NCBI RefSeq assembly: GCF_028765545.1
Contig: NZ_JARACP010000003.1
Location: 236,957-300,956 of the forward strand
DNA: 64,000 nucleotides
Reading direction: 5' to 3'
From: Aliivibrio sp. S4MY1
Lineage (GTDB): Bacteria; Pseudomonadota; Gammaproteobacteria; Enterobacterales; Vibrionaceae
Shown here: positions 50,069 through 58,606 of the stretch, in pieces
How the letters are laid out: every line of letters starts with the position of its first letter
Numbering within the stretch: position 1 is the stretch's first letter
The notes under the pieces: model-generated
The model's input: the letters and a program-made list of their open reading frames with translations, nothing else
Database searches by the model: none
Told to the model about the DNA's origin: nothing
Translations under genes and position numbers: made by a program

Positions 50069-50104
50069 AAAAGGGCAGATGATCAGCGATCATCTGCCCT
50101 TTTG
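50069..50104. terminator. Bidirectional terminator between yadH and panC
   Basis: AAGGGCAGATGATC / GATCATCTGCCCTT perfect 14-bp stem with AGC loop, flanked by A-run and T-run on both sides. Confidence 0.95.
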
Positions 50105-50134
50105 TTTAGTCGTTAATCATACTAATACTATTAA

Positions 50135-51022
50135 TTATTCTTCTTCTTCAGTGTCTTCTTCGCTTGCTGCAATATGAAGTTCAACCACTAAGTTATCAAT
50201 CAAGCGGACTTGGCCAAGGAAGGCCGCCATAAGGATAACAGCTTGAGTAGTTTCTTCTGTTGGTTCTTGCAGCGTTCTTGCATCACGAATGAAGATTTCA
50301 TCAGGCTGCAAATCTGCTGCACGTAGTTGATCACTAGCGTCTTCAATTAGAGATAGATAATCATTACGACCACCACGCATTTGGCTGCTTATCCAACGCA
50401 TAGTGCGAGCTAAAACAGGCGCTCGCTGACGCTCATTTAATGTCAGCAGGTTATTGCGAGAGCTCATTGCTAAGCTATCAGCTTCACGTACAGTTGCAAC
50501 ACCAACAATCTCGATATCTAAGGCCATATCAATGACCATTTGACGAATAAGCGCAAGTTGTTGGAAATCTTTCTCACCAAAACAAGCAACATCAGGCTGA
50601 ACAATGTTGAATAGCTTATTAACAACCGTTGATACGCCTCTAAAGTGACCAGGGCGAGAAGCGCCTTCCAAAATGGTAGATATAACCGGGACATCAACAG
50701 TCGTTTGTTTATCTAACCCTTCTGGGTACATGATCTCTGGCGTTGGAGTAAAGACAAGATCAACCTTTTCAGATGTGAGTTTTTCTACGTCTTCATCTAA
50801 TGTTCTTGGATAATTTGTTAGATCATCAGTATTGTTAAATTGCATCGGGTTAACAAAAATACTAGCAACAACAATATCAGCATGCTCGCGAGCAGTGCGG
50901 ATCAGTGTTAAATGACCTTCGTGCAGGTTTCCCATTGTTGGAACGAAAGCGATACGCTTGCCTTCGCGTTTCCAAGCTTTGAGCTGCTCGCGTAATGGTA
51001 AAATTTCAGAAAAAATGTCCAT
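50135..51022 (-). CDS. panC: Pantothenate synthetase
   Basis: PanC condenses pantoate and beta-alanine with ATP to pantothenate. The 295-residue protein has the HIGH-type motif in [32 protein letters not shown] and the KMSKS-like MSSRNNLL. An acidic C-terminal tail ([10 protein letters not shown]) extends the protein beyond the E. coli enzyme (283 residues). It is 9 bases after panB; panD is not in the window. Confidence 0.97.
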   Translation of the reverse strand: MDIFSEILPLREQLKAWKREGKRIAFVPTMGNLHEGHLTLIRTAREHADIVVASIFVNPMQFNNTDDLTNYPRTLDEDVEKLTSEKVDLVFTPTPEIMYPEGLDKQTTVDVPVISTILEGASRPGHFRGVSTVVNKLFNIVQPDVACFGEKDFQQLALIRQMVIDMALDIEIVGVATVREADSLAMSSRNNLLTLNERQRAPVLARTMRWISSQMRGGRNDYLSLIEDASDQLRAADLQPDEIFIRDARTLQEPTEETTQAVILMAAFLGQVRLIDNLVVELHIAASEEDTEEEE

Positions 51023-51031
51023 TACGTTTCC

Positions 51032-51826
51032 TTAATTAAATGTATGTTCAGCGGCAGGGAAGACACCTTGCTCAACATCTTGAATATACTTAGTGACCGC
51101 TTTACGCATATCACCGGTTTCCGCTAAAAAGTTTTTAGAGAATTTAGGCATATAGTTAGCAGAAATACCGAACATGTCGTGCATTACTAGGATTTGACCA
51201 TCCGTAACATTACCTGCACCAATACCAATAACAGGAACAGTACATGCTTTTGTAATGCGTTCAGCAAGAGAAGCTGGAACACATTCTAGTAGAATAATTT
51301 GAGCGCCAGCGGCTTCAAGTGTTAGTGCATCTTTTACCATTTTTTCAGCTTTTGCTTCATCACGGCCTTGAATGCGGAACCCACCAAAAATATTAACCGA
51401 TTGAGGAGTTAAACCAAGGTGTGCACAAACTGGTACTGCGCGTTCAGCAAGGATACGAATGGTTTCAGCGATCCAAGCGTCACCTTCAATCTTCACCATG
51501 TTAGCGCCCGCTTGCATTAGCTTGCCTGCATTTTCACACGCTTGCTCAGGGGTAGCGTAGCTCATGAATGGCATGTCAGCCATTAATAAACTGTTTGGAC
51601 TACCAGCGCGTACACAACGAGTATGGTAAGCGATCTCTTCAGTTGTTACAGGCAAAGTATCACTCTTGCCTTGTAAAACCATACCTAATGAATCACCGAC
51701 TAATAGAACAGGGACTTCTTGCTGTTCAAATAGTTGTGCGAAGCTAGCATCATATGCTGTAACAGTGGCAAATTTTTTGCCTTCTTGCTTCCACTTCATT
51801 AAGTCATGAATAGAGATTTTTTTCAT
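51032..51826 (-). CDS. panB: Ketopantoate hydroxymethyltransferase
   Basis: PanB makes ketopantoate from 2-oxoisovalerate and methylene-tetrahydrofolate. The 264-residue TIM-barrel protein shows [34 protein letters not shown] and [17 protein letters not shown], in family order. Its operon partners folK (upstream) and panC (downstream) link folate and pantothenate synthesis, the conserved panBC arrangement. Confidence 0.97.
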   Translation of the reverse strand: MKKISIHDLMKWKQEGKKFATVTAYDASFAQLFEQQEVPVLLVGDSLGMVLQGKSDTLPVTTEEIAYHTRCVRAGSPNSLLMADMPFMSYATPEQACENAGKLMQAGANMVKIEGDAWIAETIRILAERAVPVCAHLGLTPQSVNIFGGFRIQGRDEAKAEKMVKDALTLEAAGAQIILLECVPASLAERITKACTVPVIGIGAGNVTDGQILVMHDMFGISANYMPKFSKNFLAETGDMRKAVTKYIQDVEQGVFPAAEHTFN

Positions 51827-51848
51827 AAAACATCCTTACTAGAAGCGA

Positions 51849-52334
51849 TTAATCTTCCCAAATGGACAAACCATTTCTATCTACAGTGTTTAATAACTGA
51901 GAGAGGGTTGTGCCATCAGGTAAAGTTAAATCATTATAAAGTTCAGCGAGCGGATAAAGAACAAATTCACGTTCTTTCATGCCATAGTGAGGCACAGTTA
52001 ATCGCTCATTGTCGATCGTTTGATCGCCAAATAAAATAATATCAAGATCTAAAGTTCTTGGTCCCCAGCGCTCTTCTTTACGCACACGGCCTTGCTCAAG
52101 CTCAATCTTTTGAGTGAGTTCCAATAATTTCATTGGAGCAAGGTTGGTTTCAATCTCAACAACCGCATTAATGTAATTTGGTTGATCTTGAGGGCCCATT
52201 GGTGAACTGCTGTAAAGCGAGGATACGGCTGTTACTTTGGAGTCCGGAAGCTGATGCAAGGCATTGATTGCCACTTTAGCTTGAGCTACGGGATCTCCAA
52301 GATTACTCCCAATTGCAATAATTACTTTGATCAT
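51849..52334 (-). CDS. folK: 6-hydroxymethyl-dihydropterin pyrophosphokinase
   Basis: FolK pyrophosphorylates hydroxymethyl-dihydropterin in folate synthesis. The 161-residue protein has IAIGSNLGDP at the N-terminus, YINAVVEIET, and the signature RWGPRTLDLDIILFGD. The length is that of the E. coli enzyme (159). It overlaps the pcnB end by 4 bases. Confidence 0.97.
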   Translation of the reverse strand: MIKVIIAIGSNLGDPVAQAKVAINALHQLPDSKVTAVSSLYSSSPMGPQDQPNYINAVVEIETNLAPMKLLELTQKIELEQGRVRKEERWGPRTLDLDIILFGDQTIDNERLTVPHYGMKEREFVLYPLAELYNDLTLPDGTTLSQLLNTVDRNGLSIWED

Positions 52335-53728
52335 GAATCGTTATTCGCACGTTTTTTCTTACGATATGGGCTACGACGCTTACGAGTCCCCGTAGCGCGG
52401 CCGCCATGAAGGTTCTGGACCATATTATTACGGTGCGGTGCAGGTGCATCTTGGAATTCTGTCCACCAATCCGAAAGTGTTTTTATTTCGCCACCTTCTA
52501 CTTTTCCGCGCATTTCAAGGAAATCATAAGCGGCACGGAATTTTTGCTGTTCGATAAGCACGAACGCACGCTTGCCATTTCGACGAGGCAAGCGAAGCTG
52601 AAGTTGCCAAATATCACGGATAGTAGCTGTTAATCGACGAGGGATTGCAGTACTTTTAACTTGAATATCAAGCATGATATTCGCCGCTTCCATAATGGAT
52701 TCGTAGTGATCATACTTTGGATTTTCATCCTGAATTTCTTGTGCTTTAGCCGTGAGAGGGTACCAAAGCATTGCTGCAAACATAAAGGCCGGGTTTACAC
52801 GCTTACCGCTATTAATACGTTTGTCTGTTGAGTGCAGAACTAATTCAATCATTTGCTCAGTTGGGCCATTCCCTTCTTCTGTTAAGAAAGGCGTCAGCGC
52901 TGGAAACAATTGTTGAAATAAATTCAATTTACGTAATAAATAGTAAGTATTTAATCCTTTACCGGCTTGCAGCAGTTTTAATGACTCTTCAAACAGTCGA
53001 GCAGCAGGGATATCTCTTAAAAGTGGAGATAACTCTACAATTGGCTCTACCGTTTTATCACAAATAGTCATGTCTAACTTAGCAGCAAAACGCACAGCTC
53101 GAAGCATACGAACAGGGTCTTCACGATAACGAGTTTCAGGGTCACCAATTAAACGTACCAGATTATTATTTAAATCTTCAATACCATTGGCGTAATCATG
53201 AATCGAATAATCGGCAATATTGTAATACATGGCATTAATGGTGAAGTCACGACGCTGAGCATCTTCTTCTACTGTGCCATATACATTATCACGCAGCAGC
53301 ATGCCTTCTTTGGACTGAGCTGAGATGTTTTTCTTCTCGGACTCTTCTTCTTTGTGGTGACCACGGAAGGTTGCCACTTCGATGACATCTCTACCAAATA
53401 GAATATGAGCAAGACGGAATCGACGGCCAATTAAGCGACAATTGCGAAATAGCTTTTTGATCTGCTCTGGCGTTGCGTTAGTGGCGATATCAAAGTCTTT
53501 AGGCTCTTGGCCTAGAAGAATGTCGCGCACTCCTCCGCCTACGAGATAAGCGTCGTATCCCGCATTACTTAAGCGGTAAAGAACTTTTAGTGCATTATCA
53601 CTAAGATCTTTACGTGAAATATTGTGTTCTTGGCGTGTGATAACGTTCAGTTTCAAATCCTCTGTAGAGCAAATATCACTGTTGTTTTTGAGTAAATTAC
53701 GACAAAAACGGGCAACTTGATTAAAGAT
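52331..53728 (-). CDS. pcnB: Poly(A) polymerase I, non-AUG start
   Basis: PcnB adds 3' poly(A) tails that target RNAs for decay. It shows the nucleotidyltransferase motif LVGGGVRDILLGQEPKDFDIAT, GRRFRLAHI, RRDFTINAMYY and a strongly basic tail (RKRRSPYRKKKR). The frame is open to an ATG at 53860 inside gluQ, but family homology begins at FNQVARFCR. The codon before this phenylalanine is ATC (53726-53728), with ATT just before it, and GAGG lies 5 bases upstream of the ATC. This gives 465 residues, as in E. coli, whose pcnB is reported to start at AUU. Confidence 0.9.
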   Translation of the reverse strand: MFNQVARFCRNLLKNNSDICSTEDLKLNVITRQEHNISRKDLSDNALKVLYRLSNAGYDAYLVGGGVRDILLGQEPKDFDIATNATPEQIKKLFRNCRLIGRRFRLAHILFGRDVIEVATFRGHHKEEESEKKNISAQSKEGMLLRDNVYGTVEEDAQRRDFTINAMYYNIADYSIHDYANGIEDLNNNLVRLIGDPETRYREDPVRMLRAVRFAAKLDMTICDKTVEPIVELSPLLRDIPAARLFEESLKLLQAGKGLNTYYLLRKLNLFQQLFPALTPFLTEEGNGPTEQMIELVLHSTDKRINSGKRVNPAFMFAAMLWYPLTAKAQEIQDENPKYDHYESIMEAANIMLDIQVKSTAIPRRLTATIRDIWQLQLRLPRRNGKRAFVLIEQQKFRAAYDFLEMRGKVEGGEIKTLSDWWTEFQDAPAPHRNNMVQNLHGGRATGTRKRRSPYRKKKRANNDS

Positions 53729-53778
53729 AATAACCTCGATATTCAAGTGAGCAGTCAAAAATAGGCGCACATCATAGC

Positions 53779-54678
53779 TTAAATTGTGGGTTTTGAGAAT
53801 GGGGTAGTGATCTCGAGCCCAGTTGGGAGCTGTTTTAGTTGCCAATTTTTGATTGCCCATTGAAAAATTTCATTCAATGTGGCGGTTTCTATGTCCTTTG
53901 GTAAGACAAACCCTAAAAAACACAACGCTTCAAGTAAGGTTGGAATTGGATTTGTGTTATCAATTGCAGGAGCATAGTTTTGTTTTGATAATTTGTTTCC
54001 TAGCTCATCAACGGCAAGGGGTAAGTGAAGGTAGCTAACTTCTTTTACTCCTAATTGGCGATAAAGCGAAATTTGGCGTCCTGTGGGCTCTATTAAATCA
54101 GCGCCACGAACTACTTCAGTCACACCTTGGTCAATATCATCTAAGACCACCGCAAGATTATAGGCAAATAATCCATCTCTGCGTTTGATAATAAAATCTT
54201 CTTGAGCCAATTGTGCCGGTATTTGAATCACCCCGTGCTTTATATCATAAAATGACTCAACAGGATGCTGCATTACTAAGCGTACAGATGCGTTGTTTTC
54301 TGAAAGGTGTTTATATCTACAGTGGCCTAAATAAAATCCGCCAGCTTCTTTTATTTGTTTTCGAGTGCATTGGCAAAAATACGCATCACCGTTATCAATC
54401 CATTGGTTAATTTGAGATTGATACATAGTGTGGCGTTGACTTTGATAAACGATTCCATCATCCCATTCAAAACCGTAATCTTCTAAGGTCTGAATGATCA
54501 AAGAGGAGGCACCAGGTATCTCACGCGGTGGGTCTAGATCCTCAATGCGAATCAGCCATTTTCCTTGCTGTGATTTCGCTTGTAAGTAGCTCCCTAAGGC
54601 TGCAACAAGGGAACCAAAATGCAGTGGACCTGATGGGGATGGAGCAAAGCGACCTATGTATTGAGTAGTCATAGACAT
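53779..54678 (-). CDS. gluQ: Glutamyl-Q tRNA(Asp) synthetase
   Basis: GluQ (YadB) attaches glutamate to the queuosine base of tRNA(Asp); it is a GluRS paralogue without the anticodon-binding domain. The 299-residue product has YIGRFAPSPSGPLHFGSLVA (the HIGH-type site), LIRIEDLDPPRE and the KLSKQN motif near residue 230; cysteines for the zinc site are in YFCQCTRKQ. The dksA-gluQ-pcnB-folK order is conserved from E. coli. Starts at 54678 or 54672 are both possible. Confidence 0.95.
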   Translation of the reverse strand: MSMTTQYIGRFAPSPSGPLHFGSLVAALGSYLQAKSQQGKWLIRIEDLDPPREIPGASSLIIQTLEDYGFEWDDGIVYQSQRHTMYQSQINQWIDNGDAYFCQCTRKQIKEAGGFYLGHCRYKHLSENNASVRLVMQHPVESFYDIKHGVIQIPAQLAQEDFIIKRRDGLFAYNLAVVLDDIDQGVTEVVRGADLIEPTGRQISLYRQLGVKEVSYLHLPLAVDELGNKLSKQNYAPAIDNTNPIPTLLEALCFLGFVLPKDIETATLNEIFQWAIKNWQLKQLPTGLEITTPFSKPTI

Positions 54679-54694
54679 TCACTGTATAAACGTA

Positions 54695-54722
54695 AAAAAG
54701 GGAGCCAGCGCTCCCTTTTTAT
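54695..54722 (-). terminator. Terminator after dksA
   Basis: AAAGGGAGC / GCTCCCTTT stem with a CAGC loop and A/T runs on both sides, 15 bases beyond the dksA stop codon. It limits readthrough from dksA into gluQ. Confidence 0.9.
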
Positions 54723-54736
54723 TATATTGATTGGTA

Positions 54737-55186
54737 TTAGCCAGCCATTTGCTTTTCTTTGATTTCTGCAAGTGTTTTACAGTCAATACAAAGGTCTGCG
54801 GTTGGACGCGCTTCTAAGCGACGAATACCGATTTCAACACCACAAGAATCACAGAATCCGAAATCTTCTTCTTCAATCTTGTTAAGTGTTTTTTCAATTT
54901 TTTTAATTAGACGGCGTTCACGGTCACGGTTACGCAGTTCTAAACTAAATTCTTCTTCTTGAGCAGCGCGATCCACAGGATCTGGGAAATTCGCAGCTTC
55001 GTCTTTCATATGATTTACTGTGCGTTCAACTTCTTCCCTAAGTTGATTACGCCAAGCTTCTAGAATCTTCGTAAAGTGTTCAATTTGGGCTGGGCCCATG
55101 TACTCTTCACCTGCTTTTTCCTGGTAAGGTTCAACACCAGCGATAGCTAGAATACCTAGCGTTCTTTTTGTATTGCTCTCTGGCAT
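54737..55186 (-). CDS. dksA: RNA polymerase-binding transcription factor DksA
   Basis: DksA enters the secondary channel of RNA polymerase and, with ppGpp, represses rRNA promoters and activates amino acid operons. From the ATG at 55186 (TAGGAG upstream) it has 149 residues: the coiled coil with the tip motif [15 protein letters not shown] and the zinc finger CDSCG...CIDC. A frame to 55225 lacks family support. Its stop codon overlaps an ATTGGTAT motif (54730-54737). Confidence 0.97.
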   Translation of the reverse strand: MPESNTKRTLGILAIAGVEPYQEKAGEEYMGPAQIEHFTKILEAWRNQLREEVERTVNHMKDEAANFPDPVDRAAQEEEFSLELRNRDRERRLIKKIEKTLNKIEEEDFGFCDSCGVEIGIRRLEARPTADLCIDCKTLAEIKEKQMAG

Positions 55187-55349
55187 TACAGCTTCTCCTA
55201 AACGTCTTTGACTCTCACTAGCCAAATGAGGGCGCTATCTATAACAGAAAGAAAAGAGGCAATCAAATATTGATTTCACCAATTGAGATCCAGTAGCAAG
55301 AACGTAGCACTTTTTTTAAAAAGAATGTAAGCATTGCTAAATAAAGCAG

Positions 55350-56057
55350 CTAAATACAAAAAGGTAGCTTGCGTACGATCTTCATCTCTTTTGATGACAT
55401 CTCTGCTTGGTAGCAGAGAACGGTAACCCCACTTTCAATCGCATCTAATAATAAAGAATAATATTGATGGTCTATATGGTGTGCGATTGATACTTTTTCA
55501 ATGCCTGAATGTAAAACAGCGAAAAATAATACTGCTTTTTTTCCATTAAGGGCGATTTCACTCAGTTCTCGTAAGTGTTTTTGCCCTCGTGTTGTGACGG
55601 CATCAGGAAAGAATCCTTGGCCTTGGTCTCCCAATAACGTAACGCTCTTTACTTCAATATAGCAGTCAGGTAGTGAATCTTCACTAAGTAGTATATCAAT
55701 TCGGCTATTTTCTGAGCCGTATTTCACTTCGGTTTTAAGTGTAGTGTACTCATTTAACTCATCAATATTTTTATTGTTAATGGCTTCAACCACCAATTGA
55801 TTGGCTCGAATAGTATTAACGCATATTATGTGATTTTTTTCTGTGACGCTGAGCTCCCAACTATTAGGGTATTTGCGCTTTAGGTTACTGGATGTTGAAA
55901 AAAACACCGTATTGCCAGGTGTTGCACAGCCAGTCATTGCACCTGTGTTGGCGCAATGGATAGTTCGTTCACTTTTATCTGGTAATTCTATGTCTGTTAA
56001 AAAGCGTTTATAACGTTTTATTAATATTCCAGATTCTAATTTAGGTTCAAATTTCAT
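55350..56057 (-). CDS. sfsA: Sugar fermentation stimulation protein A family
   Basis: SfsA is a conserved protein of unclear role, first noted for raising maltose use in E. coli, with an OB-like and a nuclease-like domain. The 235-residue product has [22 protein letters not shown], the [21 protein letters not shown] segment with the nuclease-like D...E-x-K, and [14 protein letters not shown]. It is the usual neighbour of dksA and divergent from hrpB. Confidence 0.95.
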   Translation of the reverse strand: MKFEPKLESGILIKRYKRFLTDIELPDKSERTIHCANTGAMTGCATPGNTVFFSTSSNLKRKYPNSWELSVTEKNHIICVNTIRANQLVVEAINNKNIDELNEYTTLKTEVKYGSENSRIDILLSEDSLPDCYIEVKSVTLLGDQGQGFFPDAVTTRGQKHLRELSEIALNGKKAVLFFAVLHSGIEKVSIAHHIDHQYYSLLLDAIESGVTVLCYQAEMSSKEMKIVRKLPFCI

Positions 56058-56116
56058 TTAACTACTGTTTTTTTGTACAATGGTTTAATTCAAGATAATG
56101 CCATAGGGCGAACCCA

Positions 56117-58582
56117 TTGTCACAGTTACCCATTGAAAGAGTGATCCCATCACTGATTGAGAAATTACAGAACCATTCTCAACTCATTTTAAAAGCATCG
56201 ACAGGCGCAGGTAAGTCGACACATCTGCCTTTAATGCTATTAAAAGAACAAGTGGTTAATGGCAAAATAATAATGTTAGAGCCAAGACGGTTGGCTGCTC
56301 GTAATATCGCGAGTTACTTAGCATCTCAATTAGGTGAGAAAGTCGGTGAGCAAGTTGGGTTTCGAATCAAAGGTGAAACTAAAGTTAGCCCTCAAACTCG
56401 ATTGGAAATTGTGACGGAAGGTGTGATGACTCGAATGATCCAATCAGATCCTGAATTGTCAGGTGTTGGATTATTGATTTTTGATGAATATCATGAGCGA
56501 AGTATTCATGCTGATACTTCATTAGCTTTTGCCTTGGAAGTGCAAGAAGCGCTAAGAGATGATCTTAAGTTATTAATTATGTCTGCCACCTTAGATCAAT
56601 TGGCATTACAGACGTTATTGCCAAGAGCTGCATATATAGAGTCGGATGGGCGAATGTTTCCGGTGGCAACATCTTATACCCCTCTTAAAACAAACCAACG
56701 AATTGTGGAAGCAACTGAGCAAGCCATTCGCAAAACATTATTAAATGAAACAGGTTCAATACTCGTATTTTTGTCTGGAGTAGGTGAAATAAAACAGTTG
56801 GAAGAGAGATTAAAAGATCTTTCTTCTGATATTGTCGTTAGGCCTTTATATGGTCAACTCGATGCAAAAAAGCAGCAATTAGCATTAAAACCAGCATTGA
56901 AAGGTGAGCGAAAAATAGTTCTCGCAACCAACGTGGCTGAAACCAGTTTAACTATTGAAGGGATCCGCATTGTTATTGATAGTGGCTATGAGCAAAAAGT
57001 AACGTTTGATGCAAAAACAGGGATCACTAAGCTAGAGAAAAAACGAATAGCTCAATCATCTGCTGAGCAAAGAAAAGGGCGAGCAGGACGATTGGAACCC
57101 GGGGTATGTATTCGTTTATACAGTGAATCTCAATATCAACAGCAGCCCCAAGTTCAAATACCTGAGATAGAATCTTCTGATCTTTCGTCTTTGGTTTTGG
57201 AGTTAACAAAGTGGGGAGTTATCACCCCTTTGGATCTTCAATGGTTAACCCCGCCACCTGATGGCAATATTCAACAAGCTCGGTCTTTATTATCTCAATT
57301 AGACTTGATTGATAAGCAAGGTCAGCTTTCTATATTGGGGGAAAAATCACAGCAATTGAATATAGAGCCTCGCCTTGCTGCTGCATTATTACAAGCTAGC
57401 ACTCAATCAGCTTCACATCTGCAAACGGCTTTATTTATGTTGCCAATCATAGAAGAGCCAGCTAAATCAGTACAATCAAAAGATCTTAGCTTTCATCTTT
57501 CTTTATTTCTTGAAGGTCGCTACCCAAAACAGACAGAGTATCAACAAAGAGTTCAGCTACTGGCTCGCACTTTATCTGTAAAGGCAGACATAACTCAGGT
57601 TTCAATTGTTCTTATTGGTGAGGTATTAGCATTAGGTTTTCCTGATAGATTAGCGATAGCAAAAGGAACTCTAGGTCAATTTCAATTATCGAATGGCCAT
57701 GGTGTACAAGTTGATGAAATTGAATCGATAGCACAAAGCGATTATTTAGTGGTGGTGGACTTACTAAAAGGCAGTCAAAATCGCAGTTATGTTTTTCTTG
57801 CGGCATCCTTATCCAAATCATCTTTGTTCAGTGCTGTTTCTCATTTAATGATTGAAAAAGAGCATGTGGATTGGGATGAGAAGTCAGGAAGAATAGTCGC
57901 TGAAAAACGTATGTATTTAGGGCGGGTCATTCTGCAAAAAGAGCGAATGAGTTCACCAGACTCTGACAAAATTTCGTTGGCATTGCTTAATATGCTTAAG
58001 CGAAAAGGAATAGAGAGCCTCGATTGGAATAAAGAGGTACAAGCTTTACATTCTCGCTTGTTGTGCTGTGAAGAATGGTTACCAGAGATCTCTCTTCCTG
58101 CTATGAGTGAAGCGCAGTTACTTGAGAGTGCAGAGCAATGGTTATTGCCTTTTATGAATGGCATAAAAAACGATAAGCAACTTAAGAGCATTAACCTTAT
58201 TAGCGCATTAGAAGCCTATGTAGGTTGGGATATTATGAAGCTTATTAATGAATATTTGCCGACGTATTATTTGTTACCAACAGGAACAAAAGCAAAGATC
58301 AGTTATCAATTGCAATCGGAACCTAAGATTTCAGTAAGAATGCAAGAGGTGTATGGCGAAGCGCAAACCCCTTTATTAGCGCAAGGTACAAAAAAATTGG
58401 TCATGGAATTGTTATCTCCAGCTCAGAGGCCATTACAAACAACCAGTGATTTAGCTGGCTTTTGGCGAGGCTCATATAAAGAAGTACAAAAAGAAATGAA
58501 AGGGCGTTATCCAAAACATATTTGGCCCGATGATCCAGCGACTCATCAAGCAACGAAAAAAACAAAACGTCACTTTAATTAA
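56117..58582 (+). CDS. hrpB: DExH-box ATP-dependent helicase HrpB
   Basis: HrpB is a DEAH-type RNA helicase family member whose substrate is not settled. The 821-residue protein has motif I STGAGKST (28-35), motif Ia PRRLAARN, motif II DEYH (FDEYHERS), motif III SATL, and motif VI QRKGRAGRLEPG, followed by the HA2 and HrpB-specific C-terminal domains (SDLAGFWRGSYKEVQKEMKG). There is no ATG near the N-terminus; TTG at 56117 with AGGG 9 bases upstream gives MSQLPIERVIPSL, which aligns with E. coli. Confidence 0.95.
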   Translation: MSQLPIERVIPSLIEKLQNHSQLILKASTGAGKSTHLPLMLLKEQVVNGKIIMLEPRRLAARNIASYLASQLGEKVGEQVGFRIKGETKVSPQTRLEIVTEGVMTRMIQSDPELSGVGLLIFDEYHERSIHADTSLAFALEVQEALRDDLKLLIMSATLDQLALQTLLPRAAYIESDGRMFPVATSYTPLKTNQRIVEATEQAIRKTLLNETGSILVFLSGVGEIKQLEERLKDLSSDIVVRPLYGQLDAKKQQLALKPALKGERKIVLATNVAETSLTIEGIRIVIDSGYEQKVTFDAKTGITKLEKKRIAQSSAEQRKGRAGRLEPGVCIRLYSESQYQQQPQVQIPEIESSDLSSLVLELTKWGVITPLDLQWLTPPPDGNIQQARSLLSQLDLIDKQGQLSILGEKSQQLNIEPRLAAALLQASTQSASHLQTALFMLPIIEEPAKSVQSKDLSFHLSLFLEGRYPKQTEYQQRVQLLARTLSVKADITQVSIVLIGEVLALGFPDRLAIAKGTLGQFQLSNGHGVQVDEIESIAQSDYLVVVDLLKGSQNRSYVFLAASLSKSSLFSAVSHLMIEKEHVDWDEKSGRIVAEKRMYLGRVILQKERMSSPDSDKISLALLNMLKRKGIESLDWNKEVQALHSRLLCCEEWLPEISLPAMSEAQLLESAEQWLLPFMNGIKNDKQLKSINLISALEAYVGWDIMKLINEYLPTYYLLPTGTKAKISYQLQSEPKISVRMQEVYGEAQTPLLAQGTKKLVMELLSPAQRPLQTTSDLAGFWRGSYKEVQKEMKGRYPKHIWPDDPATHQATKKTKRHFN

Positions 58583-58606
58583 TTCTCTAACTTGAAAAGA
58601 ACTCTC

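Noticed and set aside
53729..53860. N-terminal extension of PcnB to an ATG at 53860
   Set aside because: It would overlap gluQ by 82 bases, has no family similarity and lacks a good RBS; the short form equals the E. coli length.
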